Position numbers and translations under genes: made by a program. Below, piece by piece: positions 24,717-31,831 of a stretch of DNA of 64,000 bases. How positions within the stretch are numbered: position 1 is the stretch's first letter; each line of letters begins with the position of its first letter. The stretch comes from Paenibacillus tundrae. Its GTDB lineage: Bacteria > Bacillota > Bacilli > Paenibacillales > Paenibacillaceae. Location: positions 124,001 through 188,000 of the forward strand of contig NZ_JAUSTI010000001.1 of NCBI RefSeq assembly GCF_030812775.1, in the 5' to 3' direction. The notes under the pieces were generated by a model. The model had not been told where the DNA came from, made no database searches, and saw only the letters and a program-made list of their open reading frames with translations.

Positions 24717-26075
24717 ATGGCAGTTACAGGTCAGCAGTTGCTATCTAAGTTGATTGACGAAGGGTCTACGCAGGCTCTCGCAAAATATAACGTTAAGCGA
24801 TCGGACTTTCCATCGCGCCACGAACAGTCCGCCTATGACTTTATAGTCGACTACGCAGCAGATAACGGAGGCGCGGCGCCGTCAGTTGCGACATTTGTCG
24901 CTAATAATCCGCAAATTAAGTATATTCCGGAAGTAACGGACGCATACGAGTATCTGGCGAGCCAACTTAAGGACGCGGTAGGCAAGCGGGAGCTAGCGGA
25001 ATATATTAACAGCCCAGAGTTTGAGCAGGCTTACGAGTCGTTGCCCACCGAAACCTTCATTAATAGCTTGACCGATAAGCTGGCGCGGATTAAAATGGAA
25101 ACACGAACGGGTGTTCCGAAGATGACTGATATTTCCACGTCGGGCGAACGATTTCTTACGGAGTTCCGCGCACGTAAAGCAGGCACATCATTCCTTATTT
25201 GGCTCAGCAAGTTCGGCACGATAAACGAGAAGATTGGCGGCTACTTTTCCGGGAATACTTACGCATGGTACGCGAGATCCGGACGCGGTAAATCCGTTAT
25301 GGTCATGGAGGACGCGATTGAGGCCGCGTTTCAAGGCGCGAACGTTCTAATATGGGCGCTAGAAATGTCGGAGTACGAGTGGATGGCGCGTGCGTACTCG
25401 TCGATTAGCGCACGGATTAGCGATACGATCAGGCGCATTGATGGCGTGGATTATACGGTAGGTTTCGATAACCGCGCTATGCTGATGGGAACTATGGACG
25501 ACGGCTATGAGCGCGGACTAGAGACATTCGTCGATATGCTTTCGGAAGTGGTGCCGGGTCGAATCGTTATACGAGCGGCGGATAGCGAAAGTTTTGCACA
25601 ACGTTCGATAGCGCAGCTTGAAGTTGATATCGCGGAGATTGACGCTGATGTAGTCGTTGTCGATCCGATTTACTTGATGGACTTCGAGCGTAACACGTCA
25701 CACGTAGCTGGCGGCGATGTTGCGGCTACTTCCGTTAAGCTCAAACGACTTGCGGGTCAGACTAAAACGGTGATCCATTTAGTTACGCAGGCTGAGGAAG
25801 ATGCGAAGGAAAAGAACGAAGACGGTACGCGAGAATTAAGTCCACCACCGCGCGCAGGAATCAAGAAGTCGAAAGCGATATTGGAGGACGCAGCGAACGT
25901 ATTCGGGATAGATACACTTGCGCAAGAAGGACGCGGAGTAATTGAACTCGGAAAGGGACGTAACGGCGGCGAGGATACACGCGTTGAAATCGTATACCTG
26001 CCTAATTACGGAGTCGTACGTGAGTTGGATGCGAAAGGACAGGCGGAGCAATTTGCGAGCGTGAGCGGTTTTTAG
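24717..26075 (+). CDS. Replicative DNA helicase, DnaB-like
   Basis: 452 residues. An N-terminal helical domain (1-110) precedes a RecA-type SF4 core: Walker A ARSGRGKSVMVME, an ALEMSEYEW strand typical of DnaB (usually SLEMS), Walker B VVVVDPIYLMD and the QAEEDAK sensor-like loop. It unwinds the fork and would act with the loader and primase beside it. ATG with AGGAGGTG upstream. Ends TAG, four bases before the 3' end of the convergent repressor gene. Confidence 0.85.
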   Translation: MAVTGQQLLSKLIDEGSTQALAKYNVKRSDFPSRHEQSAYDFIVDYAADNGGAAPSVATFVANNPQIKYIPEVTDAYEYLASQLKDAVGKRELAEYINSPEFEQAYESLPTETFINSLTDKLARIKMETRTGVPKMTDISTSGERFLTEFRARKAGTSFLIWLSKFGTINEKIGGYFSGNTYAWYARSGRGKSVMVMEDAIEAAFQGANVLIWALEMSEYEWMARAYSSISARISDTIRRIDGVDYTVGFDNRAMLMGTMDDGYERGLETFVDMLSEVVPGRIVIRAADSESFAQRSIAQLEVDIAEIDADVVVVDPIYLMDFERNTSHVAGGDVAATSVKLKRLAGQTKTVIHLVTQAEEDAKEKNEDGTRELSPPPRAGIKKSKAILEDAANVFGIDTLAQEGRGVIELGKGRNGGEDTRVEIVYLPNYGVVRELDAKGQAEQFASVSGF

Positions 26076-26079
26076 CCGC

Positions 26080-26283
26080 CTACGCTTCGCGACCAAGGAG
26101 GTAATCAGTGGATACTCCAAATAAGTCAGCTAATATAATAAGTCCCTCAATTTTAGGAACGGATTCACCTTTTTCATAGAGCTGAACCTGCCGTTGACTC
26201 ACGCCTAAGATATCGGCAAGTTGTTGTGTTGACATGCCGCGAGCCTCCCGCAATTCTCTAATTTTATTTTTAAGTTCAGCCAT
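26080..26283 (-). CDS. XRE/CI-like repressor 1, 67 aa
   Basis: A single helix-turn-helix domain: IRELREARGMSTQQLADILG then VSQRQVQLYEKGESVPKI and LADLFGVSTDYLLGRE. No protease or oligomerisation domain, so it is closer to Cro or small immunity repressors. On the minus strand inside the rightward replication genes, between helicase and primase; the divergent promoter region holds two near-identical palindromes that are its probable operators. GGAGG precedes its ATG. Confidence 0.85.
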   Translation of the reverse strand: MAELKNKIRELREARGMSTQQLADILGVSQRQVQLYEKGESVPKIEGLIILADLFGVSTDYLLGREA

Positions 26284-26304
26284 AATGTTTCCTCCTGAAA
26301 GTTA

Positions 26305-26355
26305 TTGACAGCGAAATTTTATTTCGTTATGATGATGACACGAAATCTTATTTCG
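26305..26355 (+). promoter_or_regulatory. Rightward promoter with twin CGAAAT palindromes
   Basis: TTGACA-N17-TATGAT (26305-26333) is a near-consensus SigA promoter for primase. CGAAATTTTATTTCG (26312-26326) fills its spacer and CGAAATCTTATTTCG (26341-26355) lies just downstream, 29 bp apart. Bound repressor 1 would block both directions. Confidence 0.8.
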
Positions 26356-26419
26356 CGTATTTCTAACTCAATAATACACGAAACGAGTATCAGTCGCAAT
26401 AGGAAAGGAGGACAAAACC

Positions 26420-27409
26420 TTGACTAATGTCATAAACGTTGACACGTTCTTAGCCGCATTAGACACGTACGACTGGCGCAACGTACAACCGAATAGTCGC
26501 GGCCGACTTAACGCATCCTCACCGTTCGGTCTACGCGATGATAAGACGCCGTCATTCAGCGTAATCACCAATCCAGACTCGGCGGACTTCGGTTGCTGGC
26601 GTGACTCAGGCGCTAACAATCCGGACTTTGCGCGAGGAGGCCCCGTCAAGCTTTACGCGTTCCTCCGTAACCTCACATACGAAGAGGCGCGCGAAGAATT
26701 AATCAGCGGTGAAACTACGGAAGATGGCGCTCCTAAACTGCGCGTTAAGTTAAAGCCGCCGACAATCGCAAAACGTCCGAAGCCGATCGATATCTCCGCG
26801 TATACAACCGTTGCCGTTCCGTATCTTACAGGACGCGGAATTGATCCGGAGATTCAGCGCATGTTTGATTGCGGATTCGACGCGCAAAAGAATGCGGCAG
26901 TCATGCCGTGGCACGATCCGACCGGCGCACCTATTAACGCAAAGTGGCGAGCTACGTGGTCAAAAGCGTTCTGGTACGCTAAGGGCGGCGCGCCTGTCCG
27001 TAACATGATATATGGCATCCATCTCGTTTATGCGCGAAAAGTAAGCCGCGTTGTAATCGTGGAGAGCGAAACAGACGCGTTGTATCTGTGGAGCTGCGGA
27101 ATACCGGCGATTGCGGTCGGCGGATCTACGTTTACGGATGCTCAGGCGGAGATGCTGCGCATGTCGCCCGTTGAGGAAATCGTGATCGGTACGGATAATG
27201 ACAGCGCGGGAGAAAAGCTACGCGAAGAGGTTGCGGCTAAACTGCGCGGATACTGCGAGTTGTATGACGTAAGGTGGCCGGACGACGCGAAGGATGCGAA
27301 TGAGGTAGGCGATGAGGAAACGGTAAGGAGTACGGTAGACGGCGCGGTTAGGAGAAATATTTTTGCAAGGATGCAACATCCTATCGACACGTATCGTCAG
27401 ATCATGTAA
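26420..27409 (+). CDS. DNA primase, TOPRIM type
   Basis: 329 residues. N-terminal region with SPFGLRDDKTPSF and FGCWRDSG resembles the CHC2-type primase finger without its full Cys set. The TOPRIM domain shows the Glu in VVIVESETDAL and the acidic pair in IGTDNDSAGE. It would make primers for the phage fork. TTG start with AGGAGG upstream; transcribed from the repressor-controlled promoter. Ends at a hairpin AGTACACA/TGTGTACT. Confidence 0.85.
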   Translation: MTNVINVDTFLAALDTYDWRNVQPNSRGRLNASSPFGLRDDKTPSFSVITNPDSADFGCWRDSGANNPDFARGGPVKLYAFLRNLTYEEAREELISGETTEDGAPKLRVKLKPPTIAKRPKPIDISAYTTVAVPYLTGRGIDPEIQRMFDCGFDAQKNAAVMPWHDPTGAPINAKWRATWSKAFWYAKGGAPVRNMIYGIHLVYARKVSRVVIVESETDALYLWSCGIPAIAVGGSTFTDAQAEMLRMSPVEEIVIGTDNDSAGEKLREEVAAKLRGYCELYDVRWPDDAKDANEVGDEETVRSTVDGAVRRNIFARMQHPIDTYRQIM

Positions 27410-27456
27410 TATTAGGCAGTACACAAACCTGTGTACTATTAGTCGGTACAAGCGAA

Positions 27457-27720
27457 CTAATCGCTTGCAGCCTCTTCGGGAGAACGCGGAACTTTAGGCG
27501 GAACTTTCTTCATTTCGTAAAGTTCATAAGGGGAGTCTAGGTTAAGAGCTTCGGCAATAGTGCGTAGGGCCTCTAATCCCATTACACCTACTTTATGCTG
27601 ACGGTTTATCCAGTTGTTTATCTGTTGCTTACTATACCCAGTAAGTTCAGCCAACCTTACCTGTGACATCCTTTTGGACTTAAGTATCTCCCGAAGTCGG
27701 CACTTACCGACTTCATACAT
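27457..27720 (-). CDS. XRE-type repressor 2, 87 aa
   Basis: HTH with SKRMSQVRLAELTGYSKQQI, then INNWINRQHKVGVMGLEALR; a Pro-rich tail (KKVPPKVPRSPEE) follows. I chose the start at 27720 with GGAGG upstream; a longer frame starts with a hydrophobic stretch that looks untranslated. Divergent from the sigma-like gene, with promoter element copy 2 in the 104-bp gap, so it is a candidate regulator of the three elements. Its end touches the hairpin CAAGCGA/TCGCTTG. Confidence 0.8.
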   Translation of the reverse strand: MYEVGKCRLREILKSKRMSQVRLAELTGYSKQQINNWINRQHKVGVMGLEALRTIAEALNLDSPYELYEMKKVPPKVPRSPEEAASD

Positions 27721-27762
27721 AAAACCCTCCAACAACAAGAATAAAAAAAAGATTTCAGAGCA

Positions 27763-27804
27763 ATGTCCCAATATCCAAGTTTCGTGTCCTTATATATTAT
27801 GTAA
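27763..27804 (+). promoter_or_regulatory. Prophage promoter element, copy 2 of 3
   Basis: ATGTCCCAAT, then 9 variable bases, then TTTCGTGTCCTTATATATTATG. Differs from copies 1 and 3 only in the variable spacer and around the start site. Lies between repressor 2 and the sigma-like gene, ending about 20 bp before the latter's ATG. Confidence 0.7.
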
Positions 27805-27824
27805 CCAAAACAAGGAGCTGATAA

Positions 27825-28415
27825 ATGTTGAATAAACAACAACTGAATAACTTAGCTACTAAGGCTAAGAATGGTGACTCGGATGCAATGTGGGAAGTGA
27901 AATACCACTTTCAGAAGATGATTCACCAAATGTCGGAATACAACCGTAACCGACTCAACCAGGCGGATTTTGAAGACGAATGCTTCAAGATCATCGAAGA
28001 AACGGTAATGAGGTTCGAGGCTGAAAAAGGCGACTTACCACAACTCGTAGTTAACTTCATTAAGCGCAGGCTGGGTCGAACTACCAAACGTTACAGTACG
28101 AAGACAAAAGCGGATGAATACGTTACGGTGTCGATGGTACATAACGAAAACACCGACGGATACATGGAGTTCGAAATACAAGACGATTTGGCGATCGTCG
28201 ATAAAGATTTAATGTATAACGAAAGAATCACCGGCTTGGCGGCCGGCGACTCGAAGAAGTTGGCGATCTTGAAAGCTTGGTCTGAACCAGGTCATAGCGT
28301 TACTGCGACCGCTCAGGAGTTGGCGCTCCTATTCGGTGGTAAAGCAGAATCGCACCGTAAGTCCATCACAAGATTCAGATCTGATTGTCAGAAAGCGCTG
28401 GCGTGCGCGATCTAG
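27825..28415 (+). CDS. Sigma-70-like transcription factor
   Basis: 196 residues. The N-terminal half follows sigma region 2: AKNGDSDAMWEVKYHFQKMI then DFEDECFKIIEETVMRFEAE and a core-binding-like LVVNFIKRRLG. The C-terminal part has a region-4-like HTH: SVTATAQELALLFGGKAESH and RKSITRFRSDC. Short phage sigma factors redirect host RNA polymerase to phage promoters. It sits directly behind promoter element copy 2, suggesting autoregulation. AAGGAG lies 7 nt before the ATG. Ends TAG. Identification is by motif resemblance only. Confidence 0.65.
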   Translation: MLNKQQLNNLATKAKNGDSDAMWEVKYHFQKMIHQMSEYNRNRLNQADFEDECFKIIEETVMRFEAEKGDLPQLVVNFIKRRLGRTTKRYSTKTKADEYVTVSMVHNENTDGYMEFEIQDDLAIVDKDLMYNERITGLAAGDSKKLAILKAWSEPGHSVTATAQELALLFGGKAESHRKSITRFRSDCQKALACAI

Positions 28416-28626
28416 CAATGAACGGCGGTCGGAGTTTCAGGCACGAAGCCCGACCGACCTCGTTCGCTAATGAGTATATCATACTTTCTTAACAATTTAA
28501 CAATATGTATTTGATATGTATGTTGTAAATACTTGGTAACGCGCTTAACTCACAATTAGCATGTTACCACGGTTGATAACGCTTGTCAACGCTATCTATT
28601 CATTATTATACCCGGAGGTGGCCGCT

Positions 28627-28812
28627 TTGAAACGCGCCCTTGCTAAAAATATACGTTCATCTAACAACGAAGTTTCACGTTTTCTTAACGAAATCTTTCC
28701 GCAGTCCCGCCGCTATCCCGACGTTTGCTACAACGGAGGCGTGCGCGAATACGAAGACGCCGCCGACTACATTGACGCACGCCATTTACGGAGAGGTCGG
28801 GTGATCGCGTGA
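28627..28812 (+). CDS. Small basic hypothetical protein, 61 aa
   Basis: MKRALAKNIRSSNNEVSRFL, Arg/Lys-rich at both ends. TTG start with CCGGAGGTGG upstream; the frame is open further left but without a ribosome-binding site. The 211-bp gap before it holds inverted GGTAAC/GTTACC arms and AT-rich sequence. GTGA overlap with the next frame. Confidence 0.55.
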   Translation: MKRALAKNIRSSNNEVSRFLNEIFPQSRRYPDVCYNGGVREYEDAADYIDARHLRRGRVIA

Positions 28813-29345
28813 AAACTCCGTTAAAATGGTAGGCAACTTCCCACGCAATTAAGCGCGCCCGTGAACGATTTAATGTCCGCGGAAGCGATACGCAGGTTTC
28901 CTCATGGCTTGCGCAGAAACTTGATGCCGCGTCCTTTATCGGATGTATTCCGGACGACTCCGGCAAGATGCGCCGCGCCTATACTTCCGGCAAAATCGTA
29001 ATCTTCGTCGCAATTGCGGATAACGCGGTAATCACCGTTCGTGAAGCGACCGTCCAACGTGAATGGCGCGGCGTAATCGAAAAGCTCGCGGATAAAGAGC
29101 TTCGCAAACATAAGCGGCGCGCCCTGCAGGAAGAACGGCGACTACTCGAATTGCGAACGCAGATGGAAACGGAGGTCTGCGAGCTACGGTCGGCGGCTCT
29201 CGGAGCGCGATCGGACGCAAAGCGAAATGCATGCCACGCAAGAGTTAACGCGTTAACTATGCGGATAACAGAGATTGAACGCGACATTAACCGCGTGAGA
29301 CGGGATGTTTTGAAGGTATCCGAGAGCTTTGCGGCGGCGATTTAA
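28809..29345 (+). pseudogene. Conserved phage protein interrupted by in-frame TAG (codon 8)
   Basis: GTG 28809 overlaps the previous stop (GTGA) and starts MKTPLKW; codon 8 is TAG (28830-28832), after which the same frame continues ATSHAIKRARERFNVRG...SGKMRRAYTSGKIVIF for 170 residues to TAA. No canonical start exists between the TAG and ATG 28968, though the residues there look conserved. So either the gene is inactivated, the TAG is read through, or translation starts at 28968 giving 125 residues (strongly charged, coiled-coil C-terminus). Confidence 0.6.
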
Positions 29346-29348
29346 ACC

Positions 29349-29534
29349 GTGTCATTTCCTATTAAAATAGCGTTACAAGTCGACACCTACGTCGGCTGCG
29401 CGGTATTAACTATGCGCTCCGCTTCGTTAGCAGAGCGCAGGGATAGCGTACGTATCCGGTCGGTACCGTGCAGCGGGCGTGGGACTTGTGGAACAGGAGC
29501 GGACAATGATCCGTTTAGCACAAGCGAAGAGTAA
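29349..29534 (+). CDS. Doubtful small protein, 61 aa
   Basis: GTG start without a clear ribosome-binding site; begins MSFPIKIALQVDTYVGCAVL. It fills an otherwise empty interval and overlaps the better supported 36-aa gene by 29 bp. It may be non-coding leader. Confidence 0.3.
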   Translation: MSFPIKIALQVDTYVGCAVLTMRSASLAERRDSVRIRSVPCSGRGTCGTGADNDPFSTSEE

Positions 29535-29616
29535 GCCGCGAACGATACGGCGTGCACACGTATCTAATAGCGCAATCCCCGCTCGAAATAAACCGAAAAG
29601 GAACGTGATCGAATGA
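29506..29616 (+). CDS. Basic micro-protein, 36 aa
   Basis: MIRLAQAKSKPRTIRRAHVS and a Lys/Arg-rich C-terminus; pI must be very high, suggesting nucleic-acid contact. AACAGGAGCGG lies 4-11 nt before the ATG, and its stop overlaps the SSB start as ATGA. Confidence 0.5.
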   Translation: MIRLAQAKSKPRTIRRAHVSNSAIPARNKPKRNVIE

Positions 29617-30407
29617 GTTTATTCACAAAAGTTGGCGAAGCAGCAGCGGCAGCAACAAACAACGACGGAGGCGCGCAAGAAAGCCCGATTGTATCGTTCA
29701 AATCCGGTAGTACGTTCAAAGTCGGAGTCAAGTCCGTATTCAATGTCGCGGAGTACTACGGCTACAGCATCTACAAAAAAGTTAACACGTTCGTTCCAAA
29801 GAATCCGCCAACACGTAATGCTCGCGGCTATATCGACGCGAACCCTACGGTATGGGACGAAGCCGCAACGCTCCTTTACGCGGAAGCCGACAAGGCGAAG
29901 AAGGCCGCCGCAAGTGAAGCCGAGGTCAAGAAGATCACGGACGAGGCGTATCTGTATCGCGGTAAGCAACGTTTCCTCCGCTCATTCTTCGATCTGACGA
30001 CCGGCAAGGATATCGTAGTCGACTTGTCACCGAAACAAGAGAAGACGCTCAAGGCGGTCATCGAGAAGTACGCGAAGAAACTCGGCACTATCGCGTTCGA
30101 ACTTACGAAGACTGGCGAAGGCACTAACGCAGTCGTCGCGCTTTCTCCGATTATCGATATGGACGAAGACCTCGCGGAACCGGAGCGTAAGAACTTCGCT
30201 AAACTCGCGGATGCTGAATTTGACTTCGCGGCATTTGAAACGTGCTTGTACGTAGCTGACGAAGAGGAGCAAACGAAGAACCTCGTAATCGCGGGCTTTG
30301 ATATCGGACGACTCGGACTCTCGATCGGTGCCAACGCAAACTCAGCGCCAGCTCCGTCCGATAGCGGCAAGCCTCTCGATATCAGTGACGATGATCTCCC
30401 GTTCTAA
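29613..30407 (+). CDS. Phage single-stranded DNA-binding protein
   Basis: 264 residues. A Gly/Ala-rich N-terminus, an OB-like core (about 25-215) and a disordered linker end in DISDDDLPF, the acidic tip with terminal Phe that bacterial and phage SSBs use to recruit replication partners. The core resembles Bacillus phage SSB-like DUF proteins and not the short host SSB. High Lys content in the middle fits DNA binding. Its place before nuclease and polymerase genes supports the role. Confidence 0.8.
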   Translation: MSLFTKVGEAAAAATNNDGGAQESPIVSFKSGSTFKVGVKSVFNVAEYYGYSIYKKVNTFVPKNPPTRNARGYIDANPTVWDEAATLLYAEADKAKKAAASEAEVKKITDEAYLYRGKQRFLRSFFDLTTGKDIVVDLSPKQEKTLKAVIEKYAKKLGTIAFELTKTGEGTNAVVALSPIIDMDEDLAEPERKNFAKLADAEFDFAAFETCLYVADEEEQTKNLVIAGFDIGRLGLSIGANANSAPAPSDSGKPLDISDDDLPF

Positions 30408-30448
30408 TCGCGTAACCATACGAAATTATTCCGAAGGAGGACGATTAA

Positions 30449-30859
30449 TTGGCTCATGTAACGGAAACAACGGGCAAGTATTCGGAGCTGGTGGCGCGTC
30501 TTGCGCTGCTCGCTAACGGATGGACGGTACACAAGGCGGAGACGGACGAAGCTTACGATATCCTGGCGCGTGATCCATTAACGGGTGATTACGCGAAGAT
30601 TCAGGTTAAGACGGTGAGGCAACGTATGGATCGCGGCGGCGACCTCGTAGTCTACGCGAAGAAAGGTAACGGAACCAACTACGACCTGGCCGACGCTGAC
30701 TATATCGTTGGAGTCTGGGCGGTCGACGGCGAAGTGCCACGTGTATTCATGTTCGAGAATCGATTATGCGGCGAATACTGGTGCGCAGAGGCACGCGCTA
30801 GTGAACGGTGGATCGAGCTATCCATCGCGATTAACCGGGAGTTGTTGGCGGCGGCCTAA
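30449..30859 (+). CDS. PD-(D/E)XK nuclease
   Basis: 136 residues: ETTGKYSELVARLALLANGW provides the first Glu, EAYDILARD the Asp, and KIQVKTV the QxK catalytic strand, the pattern of small restriction or resolvase-like nucleases. TTG start after GGAGGACGATTAA. Probably trims or resolves DNA in the replication module; exact substrate unknown. Confidence 0.75.
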   Translation: MAHVTETTGKYSELVARLALLANGWTVHKAETDEAYDILARDPLTGDYAKIQVKTVRQRMDRGGDLVVYAKKGNGTNYDLADADYIVGVWAVDGEVPRVFMFENRLCGEYWCAEARASERWIELSIAINRELLAAA

Positions 30860-30939
30860 CGTGAGTCAAACGACCGAAGCGAGTAAGACCGGGCGGAGGC
30901 TCTAACGGGCAGCCCACGCGAAGGAGAACGATCTATAAT

Positions 30940-31791
30940 ATGGCGAAACTTAACGTGGTAATTCCGGCAGTAGAAGTAACGGTGGATGGCGCGGCATATC
31001 GTAAGGTTGACCGTAAGGCGCAGGTGGGCGATATTATTCGGTTTATCGACGAGGAGGGGACGGAAGAAATCACAAACGGAGGCTTCTACGCGGTGAATCG
31101 GATTGACTCTTTCGGTGATGCTCGGATTACGGATGACGAGGGCGACGATGATTTCGACACTAACGGATATAGTTTCGAAGTCTACGCGCCAATCTCCGAA
31201 CCAGCTACGGACACCGTAACGTTCCAGAGCGCAACATGGCGCAAAGTTGACCGTGATGTCCGCGGAGGTGATGCGATTAAGTTTACGGATGAGAGTTTAC
31301 CGAGCTACCTGACGGAATCAGAGTTGTACGTCGTTAATTACGTTGACAGAGTCGGTGACCCTCGTATTACGGACGATGACGGCGATGAGTATGACGCTGG
31401 CGGCCGCGATTACGAAGTCTACGAAAAGGTAATGGATAGCGCGGCGGTTGAGTATCGCGAAGTTAAACGGGAAGCAGCGGTGGGCGAGCGAATTAAGATC
31501 GTCGAGAAGCTCAATTGGGAAAGACGCTACGTAAACGGGGATACCTTCGTTGTAACAGGGGATGCGGGGGATGGTGACGTTCGTATTGATACGATAGAAG
31601 AGCCGAGTACCTGCGTATTTTATTCCGAATACGTCGTACTCGAACCGGTAACGAAGGACGTGGAGCCTGCGCAACCTGAGCGTCTGAAAGTCGGAGAGTA
31701 TGCGCGAGTTGTCGAAGAAGATCATCACGCGCTTGACCTCCCAGTAGAACAACGCTTCGACCGCGCTACGGAGGAGGTGAACGCCGCATAA
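30940..31791 (+). CDS. Modular protein with four 70-residue repeats
   Basis: 283 residues made of three full modules (about 18-90, 101-165, 172-240) and a truncated fourth from 246. Each begins Y/W-R-x-V-x-R-x-A-x-V/G-G-D/E and ends in a strand such as EYVVLEP; the centre has GD and alternating hydrophobics, so a small beta-barrel (SH3-like) is likely. The same module occurs in the proteins at 41173, 44820 and 45889. Very acidic overall. Function unknown; binding scaffold is a guess. Confidence 0.7.
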   Translation: MAKLNVVIPAVEVTVDGAAYRKVDRKAQVGDIIRFIDEEGTEEITNGGFYAVNRIDSFGDARITDDEGDDDFDTNGYSFEVYAPISEPATDTVTFQSATWRKVDRDVRGGDAIKFTDESLPSYLTESELYVVNYVDRVGDPRITDDDGDEYDAGGRDYEVYEKVMDSAAVEYREVKREAAVGERIKIVEKLNWERRYVNGDTFVVTGDAGDGDVRIDTIEEPSTCVFYSEYVVLEPVTKDVEPAQPERLKVGEYARVVEEDHHALDLPVEQRFDRATEEVNAA

Positions 31792-31831
31792 GCGCCAGCC
31801 GCGTAGACTCAAACGAAAGGAGTGACGCATT

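Noticed and set aside
29619..30370. Several minus-strand frames over the SSB gene
   Set aside because: They mirror the codon bias of the SSB gene and have no ribosome-binding sites.
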